The notes under the pieces were generated by a model that was not told the origin of the DNA, ran no database searches, and saw nothing but the letters and a program-made list of their open reading frames with translations. This document shows, piece by piece, positions 8,185 to 17,673 of a DNA stretch of 35,249 nucleotides (positions within the stretch are counted from its first letter, which is position 1; each line of letters opens with the position of its first letter). This DNA comes from Sediminicola sp. Its GTDB lineage: Bacteria > Bacteroidota > Bacteroidia > Flavobacteriales > Flavobacteriaceae. A program made the position numbers and the translations under genes. The stretch is taken from contig JAHEND010000019.1 of assembly GCA_024643325.1 (NCBI GenBank), positions 1 to 35,249 of the forward strand. The letters are read 5' to 3'.

Positions 8185-10644
8185 ATGAAATCTTATCTTA
8201 TTATTCTAACTGCAATACTTTTAGTCCACTGCAGTCCCAAAAATACATACCAGGAACAACCACTTTTAAATTATTTATCCAAGCAAGATGATTTTGTCAT
8301 TAGAACAGATCATTTAAATCAGCTAAAAGCAAACCTCACCAACAACAGTCAATTTTTAAATTTTATTAATCAAGGTAACTTTAAAAATTCTAAACAGCGC
8401 TTTGAGTTGCTTCAAAAAATTGATGTAAACACCAAGGCACTCATTAGTATAAGAGAGATTGGAAAAGATGAAGTAGATTTTATCATTATCACAGAACCAG
8501 CACAAAGTACTATAGCTCCATCTGATCAAATTTCGAGCAAAAACTACCAGGAATTTTCAATCGAAAAAAGAGTTTATCCCTCTGAAGATAAAAATCAGGT
8601 GCTCTACAGTGTGATTATAAAAGAAAATCTATTCATTAGCTCTTCTCAGCTACTTATAGAAAATACCATAAGAAATTACAATAACGCAATAGCCCCTCAG
8701 TCATTGGGCAAACTATTTAAGGTAACTGAAGAAAACAGCCTTTACTTTAGATTAGATTCTGAGAGTTTTTTATTGAAAAATAGCTTTTTCCCTTCCTTCA
8801 CAAATAGTTTTGGTGACTGGGGCGCTTTGAGTATAGGCTTGGCCAATAAAAAAATGGAATTTCATGGTTTTAATTCAAGAAATGATAGTGTTCCTTATTT
8901 TCTAAACCTTTTTAAAGAAAGTAAACCGGTAGTATTAAAATCTCCTAATTATATTCCAGAAGTGGCTTCCAGCATAAAAATGTATGCCGTTCAAGACATG
9001 GAACAGTTTAATCGTGTTCAAAACAAAATCAAAAACAGGGAGCTCACTTTAGACACCCTATTTAATAAGGTAGAGGAAATAGCTACTTTTAAATTAAAAG
9101 AGAATACCCTTGCCCTCATTCATTTTACCAGCCTTGAACCAGACTATCTGTCAGAACTATCAGTAAACAAAAGCTCAGATTCCGAATACAGAGACTACCC
9201 CATATACCGATTAAACAAACCATCATTAATTGAAACTTCCTTTAATGCGCTATGGAATAAATTAGAGGCAACCTATGTAGCTCCATTAGAACAAAGTCTA
9301 TTATTTAGCAGTAATGTTTCAGACATAAAGACAGTGATAGGAAATTTGAGTGCTGGAACAACCCTTGAAAATAGCCCTGCGTATACAAGCGCTAAAGCGT
9401 CTTTGGCGGAGGCCTCTACAGTGCTTTTTTACCAGGCGCAAACAACTCATTTTAATCCAAAAAAAGCGCATGATTATTTTTTAGCACCAAACCAAAAGGA
9501 AGATAATAATACCAAAGTTTTTGCCTCTCAATGGGTGGGCGACCAAGATTTCTTTCACCAACACCTGGTGTTTCTGGATTTACCCCCTAAAAAAGGCCAG
9601 GGAGGTGTTTCTCCACTAATGAGTTTACAACTAGAAAATCCAATATCCTATGCGCCTCAGTGGGTGAAAAATCACATTAATAAAAAGCAAGAAATACTAG
9701 TCCAAGACAATAAAAACCAGTTGTATCTTTTTGACAATAATGGTAAGTTGCTTTGGAAGAAACAACTTAAAGGTCCAATTCAGGGAAAAGTATCTCAGGT
9801 AGACCTATATAAAAACGGCCGCTTGCAACTGGCCTTCACTACCACAAATCAATGGCTCATTTTAGATAGAAATGGAAACGAAGTACCCCCGTTTAACAAA
9901 ACTTTTAAAGACGGAAATTTAAGTCCTTTAGCCGTATTTGATTACGACAATAACAAAGAGTATCGTTTTGTTTTTGGACAAGGCAAGGATATTTATATGT
10001 ACGACAGAAATGCGAAAAACGTACGTGGATTTAAATACAATAAAACAAAATCTTATCTTTTAGAAGTGCCAAAACATTTTAAAATACAGGGAAATGATTA
10101 TTTGGTGTTTAAAGGGATAGACGGCAGTTTAGATATTTTAAACAGGCTAGGTAAGACCAGGGTGAAAACAGCTAAAAATTATTCCTTTTCTGAAAATGAA
10201 ATTGCCATTTTAGACCAACAGTTCTCTTTTACAGATCTCCAGGGCAATCTCATTCAGATAAATACCAAAGGTAAAGAAAGTAAAAGACCTTTAAAAGTAA
10301 ATGCAGCGCACAGAACAGCCATGAAATTCAACCAATTAGTTGTATTAGAAGACAATATATTGTATTCAAAAGGTAAAAAAGCAGTGCTCGAATACGGCAT
10401 ATATACCCCTCCTAATACCATCAAAATAAACCAGAAAATTTATATAAACATAACTGACACTCAAAATAAAAAGGTGTATATGTTTGACAGTGAACTAACA
10501 ATGCTTGAAGGTTTTCCTGTGTATGGAAGTGGTGAAATTGACCTAGTGGAATCTTCTGAGAATGGTACGTTGAACTTTGTCACCAAGGATAAAGAAAATA
10601 GCCTTGTGGTGTACCGGATTAAAGAATCAAAGAACACTAATTAA
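8185..10644 (+). CDS. Large lipoprotein of unknown function with a beta-propeller-like C-terminal half
   Basis: 819 aa. The signal peptide ends in lipobox LVHC, giving a lipidated Cys16. Residues about 20-490 are alpha/beta and match no family I recognise. From about residue 500 to the end, short blades recur (ILVQDNKNQLYLFDNNGKLL, LILDRNGNEV, IYMYDRNAKNV, LDILNRLGKT, VYMFDSELTM). This is the rhythm of PQQ/WD-like propellers, with no enzyme motif. Lysines are abundant, and no transmembrane helix follows the signal peptide. A scaffold or assembly role in the periplasm or outer membrane is possible but unproven. It lies 75 bp after rnhB in the same direction and converges on lipB. Confidence 0.85.
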   Translation: MKSYLIILTAILLVHCSPKNTYQEQPLLNYLSKQDDFVIRTDHLNQLKANLTNNSQFLNFINQGNFKNSKQRFELLQKIDVNTKALISIREIGKDEVDFIIITEPAQSTIAPSDQISSKNYQEFSIEKRVYPSEDKNQVLYSVIIKENLFISSSQLLIENTIRNYNNAIAPQSLGKLFKVTEENSLYFRLDSESFLLKNSFFPSFTNSFGDWGALSIGLANKKMEFHGFNSRNDSVPYFLNLFKESKPVVLKSPNYIPEVASSIKMYAVQDMEQFNRVQNKIKNRELTLDTLFNKVEEIATFKLKENTLALIHFTSLEPDYLSELSVNKSSDSEYRDYPIYRLNKPSLIETSFNALWNKLEATYVAPLEQSLLFSSNVSDIKTVIGNLSAGTTLENSPAYTSAKASLAEASTVLFYQAQTTHFNPKKAHDYFLAPNQKEDNNTKVFASQWVGDQDFFHQHLVFLDLPPKKGQGGVSPLMSLQLENPISYAPQWVKNHINKKQEILVQDNKNQLYLFDNNGKLLWKKQLKGPIQGKVSQVDLYKNGRLQLAFTTTNQWLILDRNGNEVPPFNKTFKDGNLSPLAVFDYDNNKEYRFVFGQGKDIYMYDRNAKNVRGFKYNKTKSYLLEVPKHFKIQGNDYLVFKGIDGSLDILNRLGKTRVKTAKNYSFSENEIAILDQQFSFTDLQGNLIQINTKGKESKRPLKVNAAHRTAMKFNQLVVLEDNILYSKGKKAVLEYGIYTPPNTIKINQKIYINITDTQNKKVYMFDSELTMLEGFPVYGSGEIDLVESSENGTLNFVTKDKENSLVVYRIKESKNTN

Positions 10645-10715
10645 AAAGGCCAGTAAGCCATATAAGTGACGCTATATCCTTCTTGTTTAAACAGAAAATA
10701 AGCTATATTATAAAG

Positions 10716-11417
10716 TCAAGTCTTTAATTGAGCCTCAAACAGGACTAGAAAATGCTTTAAAAGTTTGGCTTTTACCTCAACCATATCCTGAGGTATACCA
10801 TTGAGCTCTGCAGCCATAGAAGTCACTGCCTTATCTTTAATTCCACATGGAATCATAAGATCAAAATAGCCCAAATCTGTGTTCACATTGAGTGCAAATC
10901 CATGCATAGTAACCCACCTGCTAGCTCTTACACCCATAGCACAAATTTTGCGTGCAAAAGGGGTACCTACGTCCAGCCAAACACCTGTTTCTCCAGGTGA
11001 CCTTGTAGCATTAATACTGTATTCAGCCAAAGTAAGTATTACCGCTTCTTCTAACAAACGAAGGTATTTATGAATGTCTGTAAAGAAGTTTTCCAAATCT
11101 AAAATAGGATAGCCTACTATTTGCCCAGGACCATGATAGGTAATATCTCCCCCCCTATTGATTTTATAAAAGCTGGCTTCTTTTTCTTTGAGCGCTTCTT
11201 CGGAAACCAATAAATGATCCAAATTACCACTCTTACCCAAAGTAAAAACATGAGGATGTTCTACAAAAAGGAAATGATTTGGGGTAGGTAAAGAAGTATT
11301 TTCTCTTTTATTTTGAACTTTTAAAGCCACCGTTTTCGAAAACAAAGCCTCTTGGTAATCCCAAGTCTCTTTGTAGTCTTTGAGACCTAAATCCTCTAAA
11401 AAAAGTTCTTTATTCAT
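10716..11417 (-). CDS. lipB: Octanoyl-[ACP]:protein N-octanoyltransferase
   Basis: A 233-aa cytoplasmic enzyme that transfers octanoate from acyl carrier protein to lipoyl domains, the first step of lipoate synthesis. The signature RGGDITYHGPGQIVGYP spans residues 88-104. The catalytic pair is visible as K157 (ARKICAMGVR) and C191 (MIPCGIKDKAVTS), with the MHGFALNVNTDL segment between them. Length is normal. The ATG is 29 bp downstream of the Pmp3-like gene's stop, so the two may be co-transcribed. lipA is not in the window. The gene converges on the 819-aa lipoprotein gene across 71 bp without a recognisable terminator. Confidence 0.97.
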   Translation of the reverse strand: MNKELFLEDLGLKDYKETWDYQEALFSKTVALKVQNKRENTSLPTPNHFLFVEHPHVFTLGKSGNLDHLLVSEEALKEKEASFYKINRGGDITYHGPGQIVGYPILDLENFFTDIHKYLRLLEEAVILTLAEYSINATRSPGETGVWLDVGTPFARKICAMGVRASRWVTMHGFALNVNTDLGYFDLMIPCGIKDKAVTSMAAELNGIPQDMVEVKAKLLKHFLVLFEAQLKT

Positions 11418-11446
11418 GAAGCAAAGATACTATTTCAATAGCGGTT

Positions 11447-11605
11447 TTAGTCATTGGGGTTATTCAAAATAACCAAAGCGGCAATGACCCCTGGAACCCA
11501 ACCACAAAGGGTCAGTAAAAAAACGATTAAAATAGAACCACAACCTCTTCCGATTACAGAAAGCGGTGGAAAAATAATAGCCAATAATACGCGCCAAAAA
11601 CTCAT
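11447..11605 (-). CDS. YqaE/Pmp3 family small membrane protein
   Basis: A 52-aa hydrophobic protein. It reads MSFWRVLLAIIFPPLSV, then IGRGCGS, then a second membrane segment with LLTLCGWVPGVIAALVIL, ending NNPND. This matches the two-helix Pmp3/UPF0057 family: the FPP motif in helix 1, the glycine/cysteine loop, and LxxxGWxPGxxHA-like spacing in helix 2. Family members are stress-associated and influence membrane potential in yeast and plants; the bacterial role is poorly defined. The start is the ATG at 11603-11605 and the stop is TAA at 11447-11449. It lies between divergent lysS and lipB, 29 bp upstream of lipB. Confidence 0.9.
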   Translation of the reverse strand: MSFWRVLLAIIFPPLSVIGRGCGSILIVFLLTLCGWVPGVIAALVILNNPND

Positions 11606-11682
11606 GAGTATTCCATTTATTTAAAAATAGTCTTTTAAATGACGTAAAAGTAGTTCAATTGTTACATGTATAACTATAAATT

Positions 11683-11703
11683 AGTACGAAGTACTTATAT
11701 TTG
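11683..11703 (+). promoter_or_regulatory. lysS promoter -7 box with adjoining inverted repeat
   Basis: TATATTTG at 11696-11703 matches the -7 consensus, 19 bp before the lysS ATG. The 13 bases immediately before it form the perfect inverted repeat AGTAC-GAA-GTACT (11683-11695), in the spacer where an operator would block RNA polymerase. Confidence 0.55.
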
Positions 11704-11722
11704 CCCCTTATAATTCGCACCT

Positions 11723-13417
11723 ATGCAACTGACAGAACAAGAAATTGTAAGAAGAGAAAAGTTACACAAATTAAGAGCTTTAGGAATCAATCCCTATCCG
11801 GCTGCTTTATTTCCTGTAAACACCATGTCTACAGAGATTGAACAAAACTATGCGGAAGGAAAACAAGTTATTGTCTCTGGAAGGCTCATGCGAAAAAAGG
11901 TGCAGGGAAAAGCCTCTTTTGCTGAAATTCAAGACAGCGAAGGACGCATTCAAGTATACTTTAACAGAGATGAGATTGACAGCACTCCAGAAAGCCAACA
12001 GTACAATGAAGTGTTTAAAAAGCTTATTGACCTTGGCGATATTCTAGGGATAGAAGGAACTCTCTTTACTACCCAAGTTGGAGAAAAAACGGTGATGGTA
12101 AAAAAATTCACTTTATTGAGCAAAGCTTTAAGACCATTACCGCTGCCAAAAGTAGACGCAGAGGGTAAAGTGCATGATGAATTCAACGACCCTGAATTGA
12201 GATACAGACAGCGTTATGTGGATTTAATCGTAAATCCGCAGGTCAAAGACACCTTTATAAAGAGAACAAAGATCACCAATAGCATTAGAAAATTTTTTAA
12301 TGACAAAGGCTATTTAGAAGTAGAAACTCCCATTTTACAGCCTATTCCAGGGGGTGCGTCTGCAAGACCTTTTATTACCCATCACAATGCACTTAACATG
12401 CCTTTATATCTCAGGATAGCTAACGAATTATACCTCAAAAGGCTCATTGTAGGTGGCTTTGATGGGGTGTATGAATTCTCAAAAGATTTTAGGAACGAGG
12501 GAATGGACCGTACCCACAATCCAGAATTCACTGTAATGGAACTCTATGTAGCCTATAAGGATTACCATTGGATGATGGACACTACAGAGAAATTATTAGA
12601 AACCATAGCATTGGAATCTAATGGAAGTTCAAAAATAACAGTGGGCAAGAATACTATTGAATTCAAAGCACCTTACCCAAGAGTACCCATCCTTGAAGCC
12701 ATAAAAATTCATACCGGTTACGATGTAGCTGGATTGAGTAGAGATGAGTTAGCGGCGGTAGCAAAATCCCTAGATATTGAAGTTACAGAAAGTATGGGTA
12801 TTGGAAAACTCATTGATGAAATATTTGGAGAACGTTGCGAACACCATTATGTGCAACCCACCTTTATTACGGATTATCCAAAGGAAATGAGTCCGCTCAC
12901 CAAAGAGCACAGATCCAACCCAGCCCTTACAGAGCGATTTGAGTTAATGGTCAATGGAAAAGAATTGGCCAACGCATATTCAGAGCTCAATGATCCTATA
13001 GACCAGAGAGCCCGTTTTGAAGATCAATTAGCCCTTTCTGAAAAAGGAGACGACGAAGCCATGTTTATTGACCAGGACTTCCTTAGAGCATTAGAATACG
13101 GAATGCCTCCTACCTCTGGAATTGGAATTGGTATAGATAGATTGGTCATGCTTATGACCAATAACGCTTCCATACAAGAAGTGTTGTTTTTCCCTCAAAT
13201 GCGTCCAGAAAAGAAATCGGTTGAACTTTCTGAAAATGAAAAAATAGTGTTGGAGCTATTGAAAAAAACCAACCCTATGCCTTTAATAGACTTAAAAGAT
13301 GCCAGTGGTTTGAGCAATAAAGCATGGGACAAAGCCATTAAAGGTCTCACAAAAGTTCAGTTGGTTGTAGTGGCCAAAGAGGCCGATGTACTTACTTGTG
13401 CCCTCAAAGATTCTTAA
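11723..13417 (+). CDS. lysS: Lysyl-tRNA synthetase, class II
   Basis: A 564-aa cytoplasmic enzyme charging tRNA-Lys. The N-terminal OB-fold anticodon-binding domain runs from about residue 50 to 155 (VSGRLMRKKVQGKASFAEIQDSEG). The class II core follows, with RYRQRYVDLI, PGGASARPF, motif 2 FRNEGMDRTHNPEFTVME and motif 3 GIGIGIDRLVML. The core would end near residue 500. About 60 further residues form a helical, winged-helix-like extension (NEKIVLELLKK ... GLSNKAWDKAIKGL) absent from the roughly 505-aa E. coli enzyme. Such extensions are, to my knowledge, found in Bacteroidota LysRS. It is divergent from the Pmp3-like gene. Confidence 0.97.
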   Translation: MQLTEQEIVRREKLHKLRALGINPYPAALFPVNTMSTEIEQNYAEGKQVIVSGRLMRKKVQGKASFAEIQDSEGRIQVYFNRDEIDSTPESQQYNEVFKKLIDLGDILGIEGTLFTTQVGEKTVMVKKFTLLSKALRPLPLPKVDAEGKVHDEFNDPELRYRQRYVDLIVNPQVKDTFIKRTKITNSIRKFFNDKGYLEVETPILQPIPGGASARPFITHHNALNMPLYLRIANELYLKRLIVGGFDGVYEFSKDFRNEGMDRTHNPEFTVMELYVAYKDYHWMMDTTEKLLETIALESNGSSKITVGKNTIEFKAPYPRVPILEAIKIHTGYDVAGLSRDELAAVAKSLDIEVTESMGIGKLIDEIFGERCEHHYVQPTFITDYPKEMSPLTKEHRSNPALTERFELMVNGKELANAYSELNDPIDQRARFEDQLALSEKGDDEAMFIDQDFLRALEYGMPPTSGIGIGIDRLVMLMTNNASIQEVLFFPQMRPEKKSVELSENEKIVLELLKKTNPMPLIDLKDASGLSNKAWDKAIKGLTKVQLVVVAKEADVLTCALKDS

Positions 13418-13504
13418 ATCTATGACGCTAGTCTTCGTCTAAATAAGAAGGCGGTCTTTTATATCACAGATAAAAAAACTAGCTTAGGCTAAATTTTTTT
13501 AGAG

Positions 13505-14935
13505 ATGAGTAAAAGCAAAAGAGTGGGATTGTTTTTAGGACCTGTGTTTTTCCTAACAATACTGTTATGGCCTGAGCCGTTTTTAAGCAACGAAGGAGAT
13601 GCCGTGATTGCTGTGGCACTATGGATGATTACCTGGTGGCTCAGCGAAGCTGTCTCCATTTCTGTAACCGCCCTGCTGCCTTTGCTTTTGTTCCCCTTAT
13701 TAGACATTATGCCTATTGCAGAAGTAGGAAATAATTACGGAAGCCCGATTATTTTTTTATTTTTTGGTGGTTTTGTTATGGCACTTGCCTTAGAAAAGGT
13801 CAATCTTCATAGAAGAATTGCACTTAACATTATTCGTATTACAGGCACTACACCAAACAAAGTAGTCCTTGGTTTTATGATCGCCACAGCCTCTTTGAGT
13901 ATGTGGATTAGTAATACCGCTACAACAGTAGTCATGCTTCCTATAGCCATGTCAGTGATTAAGTTGTTAATTCACGACATAGATGGGTTCACTAAAAAAG
14001 ACCGAAATTTTGCAGTAAGTGTCCTTTTGGGTATTGCTTTTTCAGCCAATGCAGGAGGAATTGCCACTGTGATAGGCACCCCACCAAACTCTATTCTTAT
14101 AGGGCTTCTCGAAAATGAATATCAAATAGAAATTTCCTTTTTAAAATGGATGCTATTTGCCCTACCCTTTTCAATTATTATGATTGGTCTGAGTTATGTT
14201 ACGCTAGTTCACCTCATTTTTCCTAGTAAGGGATTGAATTTTTCCGCATCAAAAGAAGTGATCCAAGTAGAATTAAGAAAATTAGGCCCCACCCGCTCCA
14301 AGGAAAAGATGGTCTTGGGAATTTTTGCAGTGACCGTATCCCTTTGGATCTTTAGAACCTTAATCAATAGTATTTTTCCATCCTTAGGATTGTCAGACAC
14401 TATGATCAGCATGTTTTCTGCAATAAGTTTATTTGCGGTCCCTTTTAACCTTAAAAAAGGAGACTTTATTTTGGATTGGAAAGACACTGAAAAACTGGCA
14501 TGGGGGATCTTAATTTTGTTTGGTGGCGGATTGGCTTTGGCCAAAGGGATGTCTGTTTCTGGAATTGTAGATCAGGTTTCTCAAAGTATTGCGGCAGGTA
14601 ATTTTAGTGTTACTGCTACCGCCAGTTTACTAATTTTGTTAATGTTATTTATGACAGAACTCATGAGTAATGTAGCCTTAGTAGCCGTATTGGCCCCTGT
14701 AGTAGCTGGAATAGCCATTGGTTTAGGAATTCCTATGGTTTACTTACTTATTCCAGTTACAATGGCCAGTAGCTGTGCTTTTATGCTCCCAATGGCGACC
14801 CCACCAAATGCCATTGTCTTTGCCAGCGGTTTTATAGAGGTCAAGGATATGGTCAAGGCGGGTGTCCTTTTAAATATAGTGGCTGTACTGATACTCATTG
14901 TCTTGTTTGAATATGTAATTCCCCTACTCTTTTAG
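13505..14935 (+). CDS. SLC13/DASS family sodium-coupled anion (dicarboxylate) transporter
   Basis: A 476-aa polytopic inner-membrane protein with about 11 hydrophobic segments. The two inverted-repeat halves each carry the family's paired substrate/sodium motifs: SNT at 136-138 with GTPPNS at 191-196, and SNV at 388-390 with ATPPNA at 431-436. These Ser-Asn-Thr-like tips are diagnostic of the divalent anion:Na+ symporter family (VcINDY, CitT). The substrate could be succinate, malate, citrate or sulfate; the sequence does not decide. It starts 87 bp after lysS without an obvious promoter between, so read-through from lysS is possible. A small hairpin lies just past its stop. Confidence 0.93.
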   Translation: MSKSKRVGLFLGPVFFLTILLWPEPFLSNEGDAVIAVALWMITWWLSEAVSISVTALLPLLLFPLLDIMPIAEVGNNYGSPIIFLFFGGFVMALALEKVNLHRRIALNIIRITGTTPNKVVLGFMIATASLSMWISNTATTVVMLPIAMSVIKLLIHDIDGFTKKDRNFAVSVLLGIAFSANAGGIATVIGTPPNSILIGLLENEYQIEISFLKWMLFALPFSIIMIGLSYVTLVHLIFPSKGLNFSASKEVIQVELRKLGPTRSKEKMVLGIFAVTVSLWIFRTLINSIFPSLGLSDTMISMFSAISLFAVPFNLKKGDFILDWKDTEKLAWGILILFGGGLALAKGMSVSGIVDQVSQSIAAGNFSVTATASLLILLMLFMTELMSNVALVAVLAPVVAGIAIGLGIPMVYLLIPVTMASSCAFMLPMATPPNAIVFASGFIEVKDMVKAGVLLNIVAVLILIVLFEYVIPLLF

Positions 14936-14950
14936 CTTTAGTGATGGATA

Positions 14951-14968
14951 TCCAATAAAAGTATTGGA
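14951..14968 (+). other. Small hairpin after the SLC13 gene
   Basis: TCCAATA-AAAG-TATTGGA is a perfect 7-bp stem with a 4-nt loop, 15 bp past the stop codon. No U-run follows, so it is more likely a 3'-end stabiliser or weak attenuator than a full terminator. The rest of the 164-bp gap before the next gene shows no clear promoter match. Confidence 0.35.
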
Positions 14969-15099
14969 GGATTTAAATAAATCATGACATTTTAGAATCT
15001 CACTGATTTAATAAAAGTACTATCTTATGATTTTGTTAACATTTCTTTAGGACAATTTTTCGGTTATTTGAGAAGCTAAAAAATCAAAAAACATACCTA

Positions 15100-17598
15100 A
15101 TGATTAAAAAAAACCTTCAGTACCTGTTGTTTTCACTTTTAGTGATTGGAAGTATCAGCACCAGTGAAGCCCAGCTTTTTAAGAAAAAAGCTAAGGCAAA
15201 AGCGCCCACAGAGGCTAAACCAAAAATAGATAAAGACGCACCGCAGCCTTACGCTAAGGTCATTACAAAAGAGGCCAAAACAGACAAAGGCCTTTTTGAC
15301 GTGCACCAAATTAAAGACAAATTTTTCTACGAGATACCAGACAGCCTTTTAGGTAGAGAAATGCTTATGGTAAGTAGAATTTCAAAAACTGCATCAGGGA
15401 TTGGATTTGGGGGTGGAAAAATAAACACCCAGGTCATGAGATGGGAAAAAAAGGGAGATAAAGTGCACCTAAGAGTAGTTAGTCACGAGGTGGTTGCCGC
15501 AGATTCTCTCCCAGTGAAAGAAGCGGTTGTGAATTCTAATTTTGAACCGGTATTGTATTCCTTTGATGTAAAATCTAACCGAAAAGATTCTATAGCAACA
15601 AGTACTGTTATAGAGGTAACTCCTCTTTTTAGTAAAGATGTAAGTGCATTGGGTATGCCTGAACGTTACAAAAAAACATACAAAGCTACAAGATTAGATT
15701 CGGAAAGAAGCTTTATAGAAGGTATTAAGAGTTACCCTATGAATATTGAGGCAAGACACGTAAAAACTTATTTTGCAGGCAATCCTCCTTCTAATTCAAG
15801 CTTGGGGTCTATCTCTGTAGAGATTAATAACTCCATGATATTACTTCCTGCTGAACCTATGAAAAGACGCTATTTTGACAAGCGCGTTGGTTGGTTCGAG
15901 AGAGATCAAGTAGATTATGGATTAGATGCTCAAGAGAGTAAAACAGTGAAGTTTCTAGACAGATGGAGACTTGAAGTTAAAGAAGAAGACATAGAGAAAT
16001 TCAACCGAGGGGAATTGGTAGAACCAAAGAAACCAATCATTTATTATGTAGACAGGGCAACACCAAAACAATGGGTGCCTTTTATTAAGCAAGGAATTGA
16101 AGACTGGCAAGTGGCTTTTGAAGCCGCAGGATTTAAAAATGCTATAATAGCTATGGATCCTCCAACGCCAGAGGAAGATCCAGAATGGTCTCCTGAAGAC
16201 GTGCGTTATTCCGTAGTGCGTTATTTAGCTTCACCAATACCCAATGCAAACGGACCTCATGTAAGTGATCCAAGAAGTGGCGAGATTTTAGAATCTGACA
16301 TTAACTGGTACCACAATGTAATGAGTTTATTACGCAACTGGTATTTTGTTCAAACTGCGGCCATAAACCCAGAAGCACAAGGTGTAGCTTTCAAAGATGA
16401 AGTAATGGGTCGTTTAATACAATTTGTTTCTTCTCATGAAGTAGGGCATACTTTAGGACTTCCTCATAATATGGGAAGTTCTGCTGCCTATCCTGTAGAT
16501 TCTTTAAGATCTGCAAGTTTTACCAGTAAATACGGTACTGCACCATCCATTATGGACTATGCCCGTTTTAACTACGTGGCTCAGCCAGAAGACAAAGGGG
16601 TAGCCCTTATGCCAAACATTGGTGTTTATGACAAATACGCTATTGAATGGGGATACAGACCTATCTTAGATAAAACGGCAGAAGAGGAGAAACCAATACT
16701 AGACAGCTGGATTATGGCCCATGATGGAGACCCATTATACCGCTTCGGACACCAACAAGGAGGGGACGTGGTAGACCCGAGTTCTCAGACAGAAGATTTG
16801 GGAGACAATGCTATGAAGGCCAGTATGTACGGTATTAAAAACCTACAAAGAATTGTCCCTAAACTGATCGAATGGACCTCAGAAGATGGTAAAAATTATG
16901 ATGATTTAGAAATCCTTTACGGGCAAGTTTTGTCTCAGTTTAACCGCTATATGGGTCATGTGTCTAACAACATTGGTGGGGTATATGAAAACCACAAAAC
17001 CTACGATCAAGAAGGCGCTGTTTATACGCCAGTGGCTAAGGCGCATCAGCGGGACGCTATGAAATTTTTACAGCGTGAATTGTTTCAAACACCTGAGTGG
17101 ATGCTAGACCAAAACATCTTTAATAAAATTGAGTACTCGGGAACGGTAGAACGTGTTCGTGGGGTTCAGGTAAGAACTTTAAACAACGTACTTAGCCTTG
17201 GTAAGATGGCGAGACTCATTGAACATGAAACAGCCATGGGTTCTAAGGCCTATACTTTAACCCAAATGATGTCTGAACTCAGAAGAGGAATCTGGTCTGA
17301 AATTTACAGTGGTCGCGCTATAGATACTTATAGAAGAAACCTGCAGAAAGGACACATTGACCGCTTGGCTTATTTAATGACTGCAGACAGTCAGAGAAAA
17401 TTACCGAGCTACGGAGGGTATCAGAAATCTACTGCAGTGAATACATCTCAATCAGATATTCGCTCTGTAGTAAGGGGTGAATTAGTGACCCTTAAAGCAC
17501 AATTAAGAAATGGATTAGCCAATACGGCCAATACCATATCTAGATACCATATGCAAGATGCCATTGCTAGAATCAATGACATTTTGGATCCTAAATAA
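15100..17598 (+). CDS. Secreted zinc-dependent metalloprotease (DUF5117/DUF5118/DUF4953 type)
   Basis: 832 aa. The signal peptide ends near SEAQ (about residue 25), followed by a Lys/Ala-rich stretch. The middle resembles DUF5117 (YEIPDSLLGREMLMVSRISK). The protease domain carries the metzincin-type zinc motif HEVGHTLGLPH with H446, E447, H450 and H456. A Met-turn-like SIMDYAR with M485 follows. The C-terminal region is a long helical domain typical of Bacteroidota 'zinc-dependent metalloprotease' proteins. It is expected in the periplasm or outside the cell; substrates are unknown. It is likely monocistronic, ending at a bidirectional terminator shared with hemL on the other strand. Confidence 0.93.
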   Translation: MIKKNLQYLLFSLLVIGSISTSEAQLFKKKAKAKAPTEAKPKIDKDAPQPYAKVITKEAKTDKGLFDVHQIKDKFFYEIPDSLLGREMLMVSRISKTASGIGFGGGKINTQVMRWEKKGDKVHLRVVSHEVVAADSLPVKEAVVNSNFEPVLYSFDVKSNRKDSIATSTVIEVTPLFSKDVSALGMPERYKKTYKATRLDSERSFIEGIKSYPMNIEARHVKTYFAGNPPSNSSLGSISVEINNSMILLPAEPMKRRYFDKRVGWFERDQVDYGLDAQESKTVKFLDRWRLEVKEEDIEKFNRGELVEPKKPIIYYVDRATPKQWVPFIKQGIEDWQVAFEAAGFKNAIIAMDPPTPEEDPEWSPEDVRYSVVRYLASPIPNANGPHVSDPRSGEILESDINWYHNVMSLLRNWYFVQTAAINPEAQGVAFKDEVMGRLIQFVSSHEVGHTLGLPHNMGSSAAYPVDSLRSASFTSKYGTAPSIMDYARFNYVAQPEDKGVALMPNIGVYDKYAIEWGYRPILDKTAEEEKPILDSWIMAHDGDPLYRFGHQQGGDVVDPSSQTEDLGDNAMKASMYGIKNLQRIVPKLIEWTSEDGKNYDDLEILYGQVLSQFNRYMGHVSNNIGGVYENHKTYDQEGAVYTPVAKAHQRDAMKFLQRELFQTPEWMLDQNIFNKIEYSGTVERVRGVQVRTLNNVLSLGKMARLIEHETAMGSKAYTLTQMMSELRRGIWSEIYSGRAIDTYRRNLQKGHIDRLAYLMTADSQRKLPSYGGYQKSTAVNTSQSDIRSVVRGELVTLKAQLRNGLANTANTISRYHMQDAIARINDILDPK

Positions 17599-17618
17599 TT
17601 CAACCAAACCAATTATTT

Positions 17619-17647
17619 AAAAAGGGAGGCTTTTAGCCTCCCTTTTT
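17619..17647. terminator. Bidirectional rho-independent terminator
   Basis: A GGGAGGC / GCCTCCC stem with loop TTTTA is flanked by an A-run on the left and seven T residues on the right, so it works in both directions. It lies between the convergent metalloprotease and hemL genes. Confidence 0.92.
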
Positions 17648-17673
17648 TTATACATCGCTTAAACTAAACAAAA

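Noticed and set aside
10684-10693. TGTTTAAACA palindrome between the convergent 819-aa lipoprotein and lipB genes
   Set aside because: A 10-bp AT-rich palindrome without a GC stem or T-run is expected in such DNA and is not a convincing terminator or operator.
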